DNA of 64,000 nt, taken from contig JAQMWT010000379.1 in NCBI GenBank assembly GCA_029834535.1, positions 372,001-436,000 on the forward strand, written 5' to 3'. This DNA is from Chrysophaeum taylorii (Eukaryota > Sar > Pelagophyceae > Pelagomonadales > Pelagomonadaceae). The position numbers were made by a program, and so were the translations under genes. This document shows positions 1 through 9,668 of this stretch, piece by piece. The notes beneath the pieces are model-generated. The model saw only the letters and a list, made by a program, of their open reading frames with translations. It was not told where the DNA came from and made no database searches. Every line of letters starts with the position of its first letter. The stretch's first letter is position 1.

Positions 1-713
1 ATATGGTGGAGCAGCGGCAGGTCGTCTCGAAGAGTCGTCAAAGGAAGGACGGAAGGACGGGAAGGGAGGGAGGGAGGGATGAGAAGGACTCGGCGGGAGG
101 GATGCATAGGAGTGCGGTAGGGAAGTGTGCCGAAGAAAAAGGAAAGGCCACACTGCACCGTCGTAGGTTGTGCGGGGCAAACGAGCCGAATAGGAGGGGG
201 CGACGCGGTCCCTCGGCCACATCGTCGCACGCACTCAGATACACACACATTCGGACGCGAACGAAAACACAACAAATCACAACACAACACAGACACTCGT
301 AACAAAAGAAGCCACAATATATCGATCACAACGCGCCGCAGAGAGGCCGGCCGGCCAAAGTCCTGCAAGAGAGGAGGGCGCGAGACGAAAAGGCGTCCGT
401 CATCATCCGGAGGGGCGGCGGTCGTCGAGGCGGCTCGCGCGCAAACAAAGAGGCGCCTCGCGAGGTTGTGGGCCGCGGCACACAAGCCCGTCGTCGCGTT
501 GGGAGGTGGCGGCTTGGAGACGACTCTTTGTGTTCTTTCTTTTTTTTTTTCTTTCTGAGCGCAACAAAATTTCAGGTCGTCGAGAGCGCTCGGCGGGAAA
601 GAGACATAAATATTTTTTCATAAATACTTGGGGGAACGAACGAACGAACGATAGACAAAATTCGATCCCGGCGAGAGAAGAGAAGCAGCGCCGTCTTTTT
701 CTTTTTTTTTTTT
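1..713. other. Left-end non-coding stretch
   Basis: I see no supportable gene here. The first 130 bases are purine-rich and contain a GGGA/GGAC simple repeat (about 45-85). Open frames in this stretch are arginine-rich or low in complexity and match nothing I recognise. Poly-T runs near 538-551 and 695-715 lie just downstream of the stop codon of the minus-strand gene at 714, so part of this is probably its 3' UTR. Confidence 0.5.
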
Positions 714-2882
714 TTATCGGTTCGGGGGCAGGCCGTCGTCGGAATTCGGGTCTCGGAGGTAGACGTGCGCGCCGTCGAGCGCGAAGAGGTCGGCATAGGC
801 CGCGAGAAACGCGCGGAGCGGGACGCTCTTGACCGAGCGGGGCAGATTATATCGCTGCTTGAGCGCGGATCGGAGCTTGTTGAGGGTGGCGCAGCCGCGG
901 AGATGGTCGAGACTCTCGCCGACCGTCGCGACGAGGGTCGCGTCGTCCGTCTCGTCTCTCGGCCACCGCTGGGTCGGAACGTAGTCTTCGCACATGAGGC
1001 GGTCCAGCGAGCGGCGCGAGCGCGCGACCGTGTCGGCGTGGCGCCCTTGGTCCGCGGCGCCCGACAGAAGCGGCGGGGCGCCGCCAGAAGGCGGGTCGGT
1101 CGCGAAGCCGCCGCAACACGACGAGTAACCGCCGCCGGCGGCGGCGGGATCGCGCTGCGGCGGCGACGCCGGCGACTGCTGCGCGTGGTCGTCGCGAACC
1201 ATCATCGATGGCGCGCTGCTCGACCAGGCGACGCGCGGGCGCGACGGAACGCACCGCGCCGAGCGCGCGGCTCCGAGGAGCTGGTCCTCGGGCGGTTCCC
1301 AAATGGCGTGCGGCGATTCGCCGCCGTCGGGGGCGGCGTCCTCGAGGGGGGAGAGCGACGAGAGGCACGCGTACGAGGCCGGACGATCCGGGGAGACGGC
1401 TCCTCCTCCCACACAACAACCGTCGGTCGTCGCTGCCCCGGGGAGCGGCGAGGTTGTGGTGCCGCCGCCCGAGTAGGAGCGCGACCGGGGAATGACGCGA
1501 TTCGGCGGCGGCGCGTCGGCGTCGTTGTTGGTCCAGATGGAGGCGAGCGCCGGGGGCGGCCGACTGTCGCCGGTCGGGGGCTGGTGGAATATGTCGTCGC
1601 CAAAGGAGGAGCGAGGTCGAGGCTCGGCGGCAGCCTTACGAAAGGCGTCGCGTCGCGCGGGCTCCTCGAGGCGCACCGAGGCGACGCCTCGTTCGAGCGC
1701 CGGGATCGCGGGGGGCGGCGGCGGCAGGAACTGCTGGAGCGCGCGGACGTCGTCGTAGGTGTGGCGGCGCTGGATGGGCCCCGCCGCGGGTGGTGGTCCC
1801 CCTTTGAGGCGGCGGGGCGAGTTCGGCGTCGGGCCGTCGATTCGCCGGACGATCGCCTCGTCGAGGCCGGGGGGGGGCGGCGGCGGAAAAAACGGGGCGT
1901 CCGGCCTGAGGAGGCGCGGGCGCGCGTAGTCCAAGGGCGGGGTCGCGAGGGAGACGACGTCGTGCTTGGGGACGCGGCGGACGCGGACGACGTCGCGGTG
2001 GCGCTCGAGGAGCGAGAGGAGGCCGCCGTGGGCTTCGCGGACGCGACCGAGGACGTCGACGCCGACGCGGTTCCGAAGGGCGTTGGCCAGGTCGACCGCC
2101 TTGAGCGCGTGCTCCGAGGCGACCTCGAGGATCTCGCGGGTCTGGCGCACGACCTCGAGCTCGTCGCGGTCGGCGAGGGCGCGGCGACGCGAGCCGCAGC
2201 CGGGCGACGAGGCCGAGTTGGACCGCGGGCGGGATCGCGCGTTCGACCGCCCGCGCACGCTCCCCGAGCTGTCGCTGCCCGCCGTCGAGGGGGCACGCCG
2301 GGCCGCGTTGGGGGACGCGAGGCCGTACGAGACCTCGCTCAGGCTGCCGCGCGGCGAGCCGTGCTCGGAGGACTGCGACCGGAACGACTCGCTTCGCGGG
2401 AACGACTCGCCAGACCCCGACCGGCCGGCCCGCGTGACGCGCAGCCGCGGCGGCCCGGGGGGCGAGAGGGGCGCCGGCATCGGGGCCGCGCCGATGACGG
2501 CCACGTGGTTCAGCGGCTGGTTGTTGACGAGCGCGAACCGCTGAGGGTACCGCGTCAGGAGCCCGCAGAGCCCGCCGAAGACGGCCTTGATCGTCGCGTA
2601 CCGCTCGGGGTCCTCGGCGACGAGCGTCGACCCCAAGTTCGCTGACCTGCCAGGAGGGTGATGGAATGGAATGGAACGAAACAAGGACCGGCGGCTCTCC
2701 TTTACTTACGTCATCATGCCGCCGTGCTGCAGAATCACGTCGGCGACCCACTGGCAGAACTGGTTCGCGTGGTCGACGGCGATCCCCGGCTCGAAACTCA
2801 CGGGCTCGACCCCCGACGCGAACAGCGAGTAGGATGGGGAGCTCCCACCGAGGGCAGCTCCGCTCGCCCGCGCGACCATCAT
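714..2882 (-). CDS. Protein with three LOTUS-like winged-helix segments, 2 exons
   Basis: Model: exon 1 2882-2710 and exon 2 2646-714, with a 63-nt GT-AG intron (donor GTAAGT). Removing it keeps the frame and gives 701 aa. The start is the first of two adjacent ATGs at 2882. Three stretches of about 70 residues share a helical pattern ending in a leucine-rich turn and a short strand. They are residues ~36-110 (contains GLLTRYPQRF), ~225-292 (contains LANALRNRVG and GGLLSLLERH) and ~625-695. This pattern is like the OST-HTH/LOTUS winged helix, which in other proteins binds RNA or partner helicases. The linkers are long and rich in Ser, Arg, Pro and Gly, so probably disordered. No enzyme motif is visible. 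An RNA-granule or RNA-binding role is inference. The family call is by eye and tentative. It is divergent from the cytochrome b561 gene, whose start lies 154 bp away. Confidence 0.7.
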
Positions 2883-2980
2883 CCTCTCTCACTCACATAT
2901 GCTCTCTGGTCCCTCGCCCGCCCGCGCTAATTTTCGTTGAATTGGGGAAACATAGATGTGACGCCTGCTCCGTACTCGAA

Positions 2981-2987
2981 TATAAAG
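2981..2987 (+). promoter_or_regulatory. TATA box for the cytochrome b561-like gene
   Basis: TATAAAG lies 50 bp upstream of the ATG at 3037, in the 154-bp gap between two divergent genes. The distance suits a TATA element about 30 bp upstream of the transcription start. Confidence 0.45.
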
Positions 2988-3036
2988 ACGTAACGAACGC
3001 ACGTGCAACAAATTATCAACCACACGACACTCTCTT

Positions 3037-3861
3037 ATGTGGCGCCCCCACCACCACCGCCACCACCACAATCAAGGGATCGTCTTGTTGTCTTTTGTCG
3101 TCGTGGCCCGCGCCTTCTTCCACGAGGCCCCCGTCGCGCGGCGGCCACGCAGCACCAGCAGCAGCAGCAGCATCGTCAGATTCGCGGCGGGGCCGCGGTT
3201 GCCCCCCCCCGAAGAAAAGGTGCGTCAGGGCATCGCCATTGCCACGAGTTGCGGCGTCGCCGTGGGTATCGCGCGATATCCGCGGACGCTCTTCGCGTAC
3301 CATCCGCTCCTCGCTGCTGCCGTGGCCCCGCTCGCGACGACGGCGCTCGTTTCGGTGCGGTCTAGGGCGCGCGCGGCCAAGGCGGCCAAGCTGACGTCGT
3401 CGAGGACGCGGGCGCGCGACGTGCTCGCGAGGCGCATCCAACTCCACTTTGCGCTCGCCGGAGCCGCGACAGTGTCGGCCGTCGGGAGCGTTTTTGCCAT
3501 CTGCGCGAACAAAAACAGGCTCGGCAAGCCTCACCTGGCGTCGCTCCACTCGCGGACGGGCGCGGCCGCGCTCCTTCTTTGGCTCGGCGCGCTCGCCGTC
3601 GCCGAGACAAAGGTCTGGGCGAATGGTCTCCCGCGGTGGCGCGAGGGCCGCTTCTACTACGAGCCGCGCTGGCTCTGGGCCTCGAAAAGCCACCGGCGGG
3701 TCGGCACGGCCGCGTACGCCGCCATGCTGTGCGCGGTCGCCTCGGGCGTCGCGCGCACGGGCTACGGCGCGACGCTTCCGGCGCGGCCCGCGCTGTTGGG
3801 GGGCCTCGCCCTCACGGGCCTCCTCATGTTCTCCGGCGGCGGCGGCGGGTCCTCTTTATGA
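3037..3861 (+). CDS. Cytochrome b561-family membrane protein, probably plastid-targeted
   Basis: Single exon, 274 aa. The N-terminus is a His-rich stretch, then a hydrophobic segment (IVLLSFVVVA) followed by RAFF. This is a signal peptide with an aromatic residue at the cleavage site, the bipartite plastid-targeting pattern of stramenopile algae. The core has five or six hydrophobic segments. Four histidines sit where b561 proteins carry haem ligands: FAYHPLL (~89), QLHFAL (~142), SLHSRTG (~178) and SHRRVG (~227). Family members are transmembrane di-haem electron carriers reducing ascorbate radicals or ferric iron. The C-terminus ends in a Gly/Ser tail encoded by a GGC repeat. Its stop codon overlaps the end of the convergent UreD-UreF gene. 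The family call rests on the spacing of histidines; a related ferric-reductase-like membrane domain is the alternative. Confidence 0.7.
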   Translation: MWRPHHHRHHHNQGIVLLSFVVVARAFFHEAPVARRPRSTSSSSSIVRFAAGPRLPPPEEKVRQGIAIATSCGVAVGIARYPRTLFAYHPLLAAAVAPLATTALVSVRSRARAAKAAKLTSSRTRARDVLARRIQLHFALAGAATVSAVGSVFAICANKNRLGKPHLASLHSRTGAAALLLWLGALAVAETKVWANGLPRWREGRFYYEPRWLWASKSHRRVGTAAYAAMLCAVASGVARTGYGATLPARPALLGGLALTGLLMFSGGGGGSSL

Positions 3862-5493
3862 TTGGAATAATCGCATTTCGAGGAGATCGTGGGCCGCGTG
3901 GAGGGCGTCGAGAAGGGGCGCGGAAGTCGCGGCGGTCGCGGGATCGAGGTCGGGAAAGATAGCCGATAGGCGGCGAACCTGGTCGTCCAAGGCGCGGGCC
4001 TGGAGCGCGACGGCGCGGAGCGGCCCGACGAGCCCGAGGCGGACGGCGGCAGAAAAGGCGTCGCGGGTCGTCGCGTGCGCGAAGACGACGGCCGCCGCGA
4101 GGTCGGGAAGGCCCAGGGTTGCCGCGAGAAAGCCCATGGCGACGGCGCCGTGGGTCGGGGTCGGAGAAAGCGCGACGCCGAGGGACTCGGCGATCCTGCG
4201 GACGGCGGCCCCCTGGCGCTCGGAGGCGCGGCGCGCCGGCGCGTGCGTCTTGAGGAGGGCGTCGAGCGCTCCGTCGAGACTCGCCAAATCGGCGCCGTCG
4301 CGCGCGGCCGCCTTGGCGAAGGGCGCGTAGAGCCGCGCGTGGGTGTCGGCCGCGGCGGCCACGAAAGCCAAAAGCGAGGCCTCGTCGCCCGGCCTCAAAA
4401 CGCCGAGTTGGGACGCGGCCTCGAGACCTCCCGAGTGCGCGAAGCCTCCCGTCGGGAGCGCCGCGTCGCCGAGCCGCAGCGCCGCGCCGAGCCATTGCCC
4501 CCAAGACCCGCCGGCCTCCTCGAGCGGCGGAGACTCAAAATCATCCTCGTCGGGGCAGTCTCTAGGCGAAACCCGGGACGACGAGCCGTAGATTCGATCG
4601 GCGTACGGCGCCGAGCCCAACGCGGCCTCGAGCGGGAGGAGGACGTGGTGGAGAACGCGGTAAATGTCCTCGGAGTCGGCTGCCACGAGCCGCGCGACCA
4701 GGAGCTTCCCGGCCGACGAACACCCGAGCGCGACGGGCGACGCGAGCGAGGGAAAATCCTCGTCCTCGTCCTCGTCGACGACGCGCGCGCCCGACCGGCG
4801 CGCGATCGCCCTCGCGGCCTTCAGACACCGGCTCGCGACCTCGGGGAGGCCGACGACGGCGAGGGTCGCCGTCGCGTCGCGCCGCGTGCCGCCGAGGTCG
4901 AAGCCGCGGCGCGAGTGCGCGTCGAGCACCACGGCGTCCGCCGCGCTCTCGTCGTCTCCGATTTGCCACGTCGCGCGCGACGAGAACGACTCCAAGACCC
5001 ACCGCTCGCCCCCCCGCATTCGGACGCGCCCGGCCTGGACCCAGTCGACCGTGACGAGCGATGCTCCGGGTTCGAGGACATAACGGCTCGTCCCCGCGTA
5101 GGCCGACCCCCGGTACGGCACGCACGGATCCGGCGCGTAGACCAGAGTTCCCGCGACGCGCGCCTCGAACCGCGACCGCGTCGCCGCCGCCGCCGCCCCG
5201 CTCCAGTACGGTGTCCGCCGCTTCTTGTAGATCTTCGTCGAGGCCTGCGTCCCGAGCCACAGCGTCGCGCCCGCGCCGACCGATACTTCCACCTGCACGT
5301 CGTCGTCCGCGAGGAGCCCGCCGCCGACCGAGGCGATCACGGCGGCGGCCGCCTTGGCGCGCCGCGCCGACGCCGTCGGCATCGGCTGCACCCTCAAAGG
5401 AGACGCGTGCACGCTGCGCGACAGCACCGACCGACCCCCAACGAGGCGCGCTTCGACCTTGGCGTACCCCTCCCCCGGACGCCGCCGCCCCAT
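3856..5493 (-). CDS. Urease accessory protein, UreD-UreF fusion
   Basis: 545 aa from the ATG at 5493. The open frame continues upstream, but that part lies inside the divergent Maf gene and is not protein-like. Residues ~1-300 match UreD (UreH). Features include KVEARLVGGRSVL, the VQVEVSVGAGATLWLGTQASTK-type beta-strand region (with tyrosine and arginine segments after it) and a C-terminal segment with SEDIYRVLHHVLLPLE. Residues ~330-545 match UreF, with the signature ALRLGDAALPTGGFAHSGG and a helical body. UreD and UreF form, with UreG, the GTP-dependent complex that delivers nickel to urease in the cytosol. They are usually separate genes. Here one uninterrupted frame joins them through an acidic linker (DCPDEDDFESP). 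No urease or UreG gene is in the window. The coding end overlaps the convergent b561 gene by 6 bp. Confidence 0.88.
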   Translation of the reverse strand: MGRRRPGEGYAKVEARLVGGRSVLSRSVHASPLRVQPMPTASARRAKAAAAVIASVGGGLLADDDVQVEVSVGAGATLWLGTQASTKIYKKRRTPYWSGAAAAATRSRFEARVAGTLVYAPDPCVPYRGSAYAGTSRYVLEPGASLVTVDWVQAGRVRMRGGERWVLESFSSRATWQIGDDESAADAVVLDAHSRRGFDLGGTRRDATATLAVVGLPEVASRCLKAARAIARRSGARVVDEDEDEDFPSLASPVALGCSSAGKLLVARLVAADSEDIYRVLHHVLLPLEAALGSAPYADRIYGSSSRVSPRDCPDEDDFESPPLEEAGGSWGQWLGAALRLGDAALPTGGFAHSGGLEAASQLGVLRPGDEASLLAFVAAAADTHARLYAPFAKAAARDGADLASLDGALDALLKTHAPARRASERQGAAVRRIAESLGVALSPTPTHGAVAMGFLAATLGLPDLAAAVVFAHATTRDAFSAAVRLGLVGPLRAVALQARALDDQVRRLSAIFPDLDPATAATSAPLLDALHAAHDLLEMRLFQS

Positions 5494-5525
5494 TTTTCTT
5501 CTGTGGTGGTGGTGGTCACTACAAT
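5494..5525. promoter_or_regulatory. 32-bp divergent start-to-start gap
   Basis: Only 32 bp separate the start codons of UreD-UreF (5493, minus) and Maf (5526, plus). It holds a GGT/ACC trinucleotide run and no TATA box. Promoter elements of each gene must overlap the other gene's transcribed or coding sequence. Confidence 0.45.
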
Positions 5526-6192
5526 ATGATGTTGGGGTCCGTCGCGCAGGCCCTCGGGACCTATAGCCTCGTGCTCGCCTCGGGCTCGCCGCGACGAAAG
5601 GACCTCCTCGACCAAATGCTGCCGGAGACGGTGAGTTTCCGGGTAGAAACTTCGGGCTTCGAGGAGGATTTGCCCAAGACCGAGCCATCCGCCTACGTCA
5701 TGGAGACGGCGCGGTGCAAGGGGGTCGAGGTCTTCGAGCGGTGCGGGGGAAACGCCCTCGTCATCGCGGCCGATACCGTCGTCGTCGGCGTCGACGGCGC
5801 CATCCTCGAGAAACCCGCCTCGGAGGCCGACGCCTTGCGCGTGCTCTCTTCCCTCTCCGGCCGCACCCACGCCGTTCTCACGGGAGTGGCCCTCTTCCGC
5901 CGGGGTCGGACAATAACCTTTTTCGAGCGCACCGAGGTCACCTTCTCGCCCTTGTCGGAAGACACGATACGAGCATACATCGCGACCGGGGAACCGATGG
6001 ACAAGGTCTGCTGATCGATCGCCCGGTCTCGATCTATTCATCGTTTGACCCCCCGCGTAGGCCGGTTCCTACGGCATCCAGGGCCGAGCAGGCCCTTTCG
6101 TCGAGAAGCTCGAGGGCGACTACTTCAACGTCGTCGGCCTCCCCATGAACCGACTCTCTCGCGAGCTTGTCGCCTTTGTCCGGGACGATTAG
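5526..6192 (+). CDS. Maf/Ham1-like nucleoside triphosphate pyrophosphatase, 2 exons
   Basis: Exon 1 5526-6005 and exon 2 6061-6192, with a 55-nt GT-AG intron that contains a stop if retained. The spliced product is about 203 aa. Maf signatures are visible: [12 protein letters not shown] near residue 17 (the nucleotide-binding loop), then VIAADTVVV with the catalytic-region aspartate, LEKP, and [11 protein letters not shown]. Exon 2 supplies the family's C-terminal AGSYGIQG and the [11 protein letters not shown] motif, which confirms the splice. Maf proteins (human ASMTL N-domain type) hydrolyse non-canonical or modified nucleotides such as m5U, pseudouridine or dTTP/UTP and are found in the cytosol. 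The exact substrate cannot be told from sequence. It is divergent from UreD-UreF. Confidence 0.88.
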
Positions 6193-6902
6193 TTCCGTAA
6201 TTGTTGGCGTTGGCGAGGACGACTCCAACACACGTTGTGTGTGTGTGTGCGTGCTGCTGCTGGAAAAAAGGAGCCGAGAATTAAAGAGAGTCGCGATCAT
6301 CATCGAGGAAAAGAAAATGTGAGTCGCGATCATCTTGGTATCGTAAATCCGGTTGCCCTTATGACGCTCGGCGGCGACCGATCGATCTATCTCTGCTCAA
6401 GTAGTCATGAAAAAACGCGGCAGAGACGAGTGGATGAAAATCTTTCTTCTTTCCTTTTTTGTCGACACGCGCGGGGTCGCCGGGGTTGACGTCTCTAGCG
6501 ACCCCTCGTATCGCGGGATGCAGTATGTTTTCGTGCGGAGCTATTTGCCGAGTAATGCCGCCCGATACGCAGCTGCGTCGGAACTCGTGGACTGACTGAG
6601 TTCATTCGGAAAGGGTCTTATCGAGGGCGATTGTGATCCTGAAAAGACAAGCAGCAAGGACCCTGAGAGACTCATACCGGCGCTCTCTTCCGCGATGGTT
6701 GGTGATAGGGCTGGCGCAGTGGCGTCAGTACTCTGAATGCATCCTATCGTGGACGTCGGTTGCGTCAACACCTCCCTCTGCACCCCTGTATTATTAAGCG
6801 CGTGTACGATGCAGACCATGACGTGCCTCGAGTGAGTGCGGCCCCGGTTTTTTTAATTTGTCTCCCGAAACGGGAGAGCGTCGGAGCCGTTTTTTAAAAT
6901 GA
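6193..6902. other. Intergenic stretch without a supported gene
   Basis: This contains a short GT repeat (about 6235-6250) and several small open frames, none with recognisable motifs. The sequence is less GC-rich than the flanking genes. Confidence 0.4.
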
Positions 6903-6910
6903 TATATAAA
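6903..6910 (+). promoter_or_regulatory. TATA box upstream of the MOSC gene
   Basis: TATATAAA lies 227 bp before the chosen ATG (7137). If functional, the 5' leader is about 200 nt. No in-frame ATG lies between it and 7137. Confidence 0.35.
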
Positions 6911-7136
6911 CGGCTCCGTCTCGGACCTTGGTACGGGAGTTCGCGAGTAAACAAAAGAGGGCGGGGGTAGGGCGGCCGCGGAAGGAGGTAGATCTGTGCA
7001 AGTCGATATCGAGAGGGGATGGAGGGCATCCACACCGTGCGGCAGACCCTCGAGCCTAACCGCCGTCAGAGTGCCGCCGGCCAACGTTCGCGTTGAAGCC
7101 AACGGACCTGAGTTGAAGTCGAAGACTCGAGGCTCG

Positions 7137-8162
7137 ATGGAGACTCTTCTCGTTGCGATCGCTCTTGTTGTTCTCGTGATAACGATCGTGATAATGCGCA
7201 AGCCCGCGATGCACGATGGAAAAATAAGGATCAAGGAAATCGTAATTTACCCGGTCAAGTCGTGCAAGGGCGTCGTCGTGACGAGCGCGCAGCTCGACTC
7301 CCAGAGCGGGCTGGCGTACGACCGGCTGTGGACCGTCGTCGACGCGCGCGGCGCCTTCATGTCGCAGCGGCGCGCTCCCAAGATGGCGCTGGTCACGCCG
7401 TCGCTCCCTTCGAGCGCATCAGAGCCGTTGGAGCTCTCGGCGCCGGGGGCGTCGACGCTCAAAGTTTCCCAGGTCGACTCTGGCGGCAAGCGCCTCAACG
7501 TCCGGATCTGGGACGACCGCGTCGTGGCTGTCGACCAGGGTGACGAGGCAGCCCAGTGGTTCTCCGATTTCCTCGAAATCCCGGGGCTGCGGCTCGTGCG
7601 CATGCCGAGGTCGACGTCGCGCTGGTGCGACTCGAAGTACGCACCGCTCCTCGGGACGCGCACCGCCTTTTCCGATGGATTTCCCATCCTCCTCGCCTCC
7701 GCGGCGAGCCTCGCCGACCTCAACGCGAAGATGAAGAGTCCGTTGCCAATGGCACGCTTCCGCCCGAACGTCGTGCTCGACGGCGACCTCGAGGCCTGGG
7801 CCGAAGACTCGTGGGCTCGGGTCAGACTCGGTGCCCACACCTTTCTCGTCGCCAAGCCCTGCTCCCGCTGCAAGATACCCACGATCTGCCAGGACACCGG
7901 CACCGTGGGCGGCGAGAAGACCGCGCGCGTCGACGACGGCGACGACGAAGGCGGCGGCCCCAACCAGGGCGCGGAGCCGACGACCACGCTCAAGACATTC
8001 CGCACCGGCAAGCATCTCGGTGCTACAACCCCGGGCTGGGACGACGAGGTCTTCTTCGGCCAGAACCTCTGCCTCCTTCCCACCTTGCTCGACCGCATCT
8101 CTACTCCCTTTTCGACCTCGCCCCCCACGCTGGTGGTCGGAGATCCCGCCATGCCCCTATAG
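7137..8162 (+). CDS. mARC-like MOSC-domain molybdenum cofactor protein
   Basis: 341 aa, single exon. The ATG at 7137 is chosen because it directly precedes an N-terminal membrane anchor (LLVAIALVVLVITIVIM), as in mitochondrial amidoxime-reducing components. The earlier in-frame codons lack ATG. Residues ~28-120 form the MOSC N-terminal beta-barrel (KEIVIYPVKSCKG, YDRLWTVVD, QRRAPKMALV). The MOSC domain follows, with FSDGFPILLAS, FRPNVVLDG and KPCSRCKIPTICQDTGT. The last resembles the mARC segment that carries the molybdenum-ligand cysteine. Near the end, TFRTGKHLG and VFFGQNLC fit the family. mARC enzymes reduce N-hydroxylated compounds with electrons from cytochrome b5 and its reductase. A low-complexity acidic insertion (DDGDDEGGGPN) interrupts the C-terminal part. 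Subcellular site is not certain; outer mitochondrial membrane is usual. Confidence 0.85.
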   Translation: METLLVAIALVVLVITIVIMRKPAMHDGKIRIKEIVIYPVKSCKGVVVTSAQLDSQSGLAYDRLWTVVDARGAFMSQRRAPKMALVTPSLPSSASEPLELSAPGASTLKVSQVDSGGKRLNVRIWDDRVVAVDQGDEAAQWFSDFLEIPGLRLVRMPRSTSRWCDSKYAPLLGTRTAFSDGFPILLASAASLADLNAKMKSPLPMARFRPNVVLDGDLEAWAEDSWARVRLGAHTFLVAKPCSRCKIPTICQDTGTVGGEKTARVDDGDDEGGGPNQGAEPTTTLKTFRTGKHLGATTPGWDDEVFFGQNLCLLPTLLDRISTPFSTSPPTLVVGDPAMPL

Positions 8163-8331
8163 GCTGCCTACATCGGGGCTTCCCGCCGCTGTCTCGAGCC
8201 GCGGCACTGGTGGTTTCAAACAATGCTCCACAGTACGAAGTACTGTTTTGAAACTTTGGTACTTCTGTTACGAATCTGTACTCTTGGGTGACTTGGCTAC
8301 CTAGGTTCGGTTCCGTTCGATTCCGTAATAA

Positions 8332-9380
8332 TCCTAACTACTAATCGACAGATGTTTGTCTGTCTGTCTGTTTGTCTGTTTGTTTGTCCCTCGATTTAGG
8401 GTAAGGATCAGGTTGGCGCGAGAGTAAGGATCAGGTAGGTGCGAGAGCCAGACAGTGATCCTCCAAGCCGTCTACGGCGACCTCGCAGACTATTTCCACG
8501 ACCCGCGGCGGCTCTTTTAGCCAGCGCGCCATTCTCACGCCCCGTCGAAACGATGTTGTCGATGCTGACAACGCCGCGCGCATGACCGCGGCCTTTTTTT
8601 CCCGGAGACGAGGCGTCGGAGTTCTTTTCGGCCGACTAGGTTGGATCGGAAGACGACGCCTCGCTCTTTACAGTAGAGTTTTCAACTCCCTGACAACCAA
8701 CGGCATGCTGACTTTGATCGCGAGCTTAAAGTCTTCGCAACCTCGACCCGTCGCACGGCCACTGCAACGGTACCAGATACATGATCGATAGTGTCGTTGT
8801 CACCGAGGCTCCTCCAACCTGTATCCCTCAAGCCCCACCGACGCCAAACGATCAACAAGAGCCAGAGGCAGACGCCCCGCGAGGTCGGCGTCCTCTTGCC
8901 CAAGCCCGTATTCTGCCACGTCCAGTTCTACGTGGCTCTCTGTCGATCGGCAACCACGAGAATATGCTCTTCTGAGTCGACGACTCCACCCTACCCCACA
9001 CGTGCTGCGCAATACAGATAAGCCCCCTCCCGGCGTCTACACGCGCACTATAAGTGAACTTACTGGGACCACGTGAACTTACTGGGGTTTGAGATTGGGA
9101 CTAGGTGAATTGAGTGACCAGGTGAACTTACTGGGACCAAGTGAACTTACAGGGGTTTTTAGAGTGAACGCAAAGGCGAGCGGCGTGTACGGATCAAAGC
9201 AGCTTAGATTGGCGGAGGTGAGAGCGACGAGCTCGAAGGAGAGTGGGGTGAGTGGACGTGAGCACGAGTGGGCTTACACCGAACTTACTGGGGTTAGAGA
9301 TTGGGACTAGGTGAACTTAACGGGAACAGGTGAACTTACTGGGGTTAGAGATTGGGACCAGGTGTACTGGCCTGCACTTG
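8332..9380 (+). mobile_element. Helitron copy 1, defective
   Basis: One of three related elements; the other two are at 39044-40074 and 40075-41306 on the minus strand. Borders were set by comparing copies: 5' TCCTAACTACTAATCGAC and 3' GGCCTGCACTTG, preceded by A and followed by T, as expected for insertion between A and T. After a GTCT/GTTT repeat (8350-8390) comes a broken helicase frame. Pieces read AILTPRRNDVVDADN (in the homologous copies), the CNGTRYMID motif and [26 protein letters not shown]. These are C-terminal motifs of the PIF1-like helicase of Helitrons. The Rep part is absent. The 3' third (about 9045-9370) is a minisatellite built on GTGAACTTACTGGG. No intact protein is encoded. 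Confidence 0.75.
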
Positions 9381-9668
9381 TTGGTCTTTAAGACCTAGAG
9401 AAGGGAGCTGCCCCAATTGATAGCGTACCAAATTGCCCAGGTCCGGACGAATCGATTCTTTTTTTTTTGCCCAGTTGTGGACATGGATACATACACATAC
9501 TACACGAGGAGGAACTGTTTGGAATTCATATTTTTCCGTTGCTTTGAAGTTGATGCGCTGACATCAACAGGAACATTCGTTGTCTTCAGGGAGTGTGAAC
9601 CCCAGCGGGCGCGAGTCTTCGCGCGCTACAGTTGCTTCACCACCACCACCACCACACCAGCCAAGATA

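Noticed and set aside
765-2645. Long open frame on the plus strand opposite the LOTUS-like gene (626 codons)
   Set aside because: Arginine/glycine-rich mirror of the minus-strand coding sequence in GC-rich DNA; no motif, and the opposite strand has recognisable domains.
6407-6595. 62-codon frame on the plus strand between Maf and MOSC genes
   Set aside because: No motif, no partner exon, and expected by chance in a gap of this size.
6541-6819. 92-codon minus-strand frame considered as a retroelement RNase H scrap
   Set aside because: Resemblance to a Copia RNase H motif was limited to a few residues.
9045-9370. GTGAACTTACTGGG repeats considered as a CRISPR-like or regulatory array
   Set aside because: Units are irregular, spacers are repetitive too, and the block belongs to the Helitron 3' region in all three copies.
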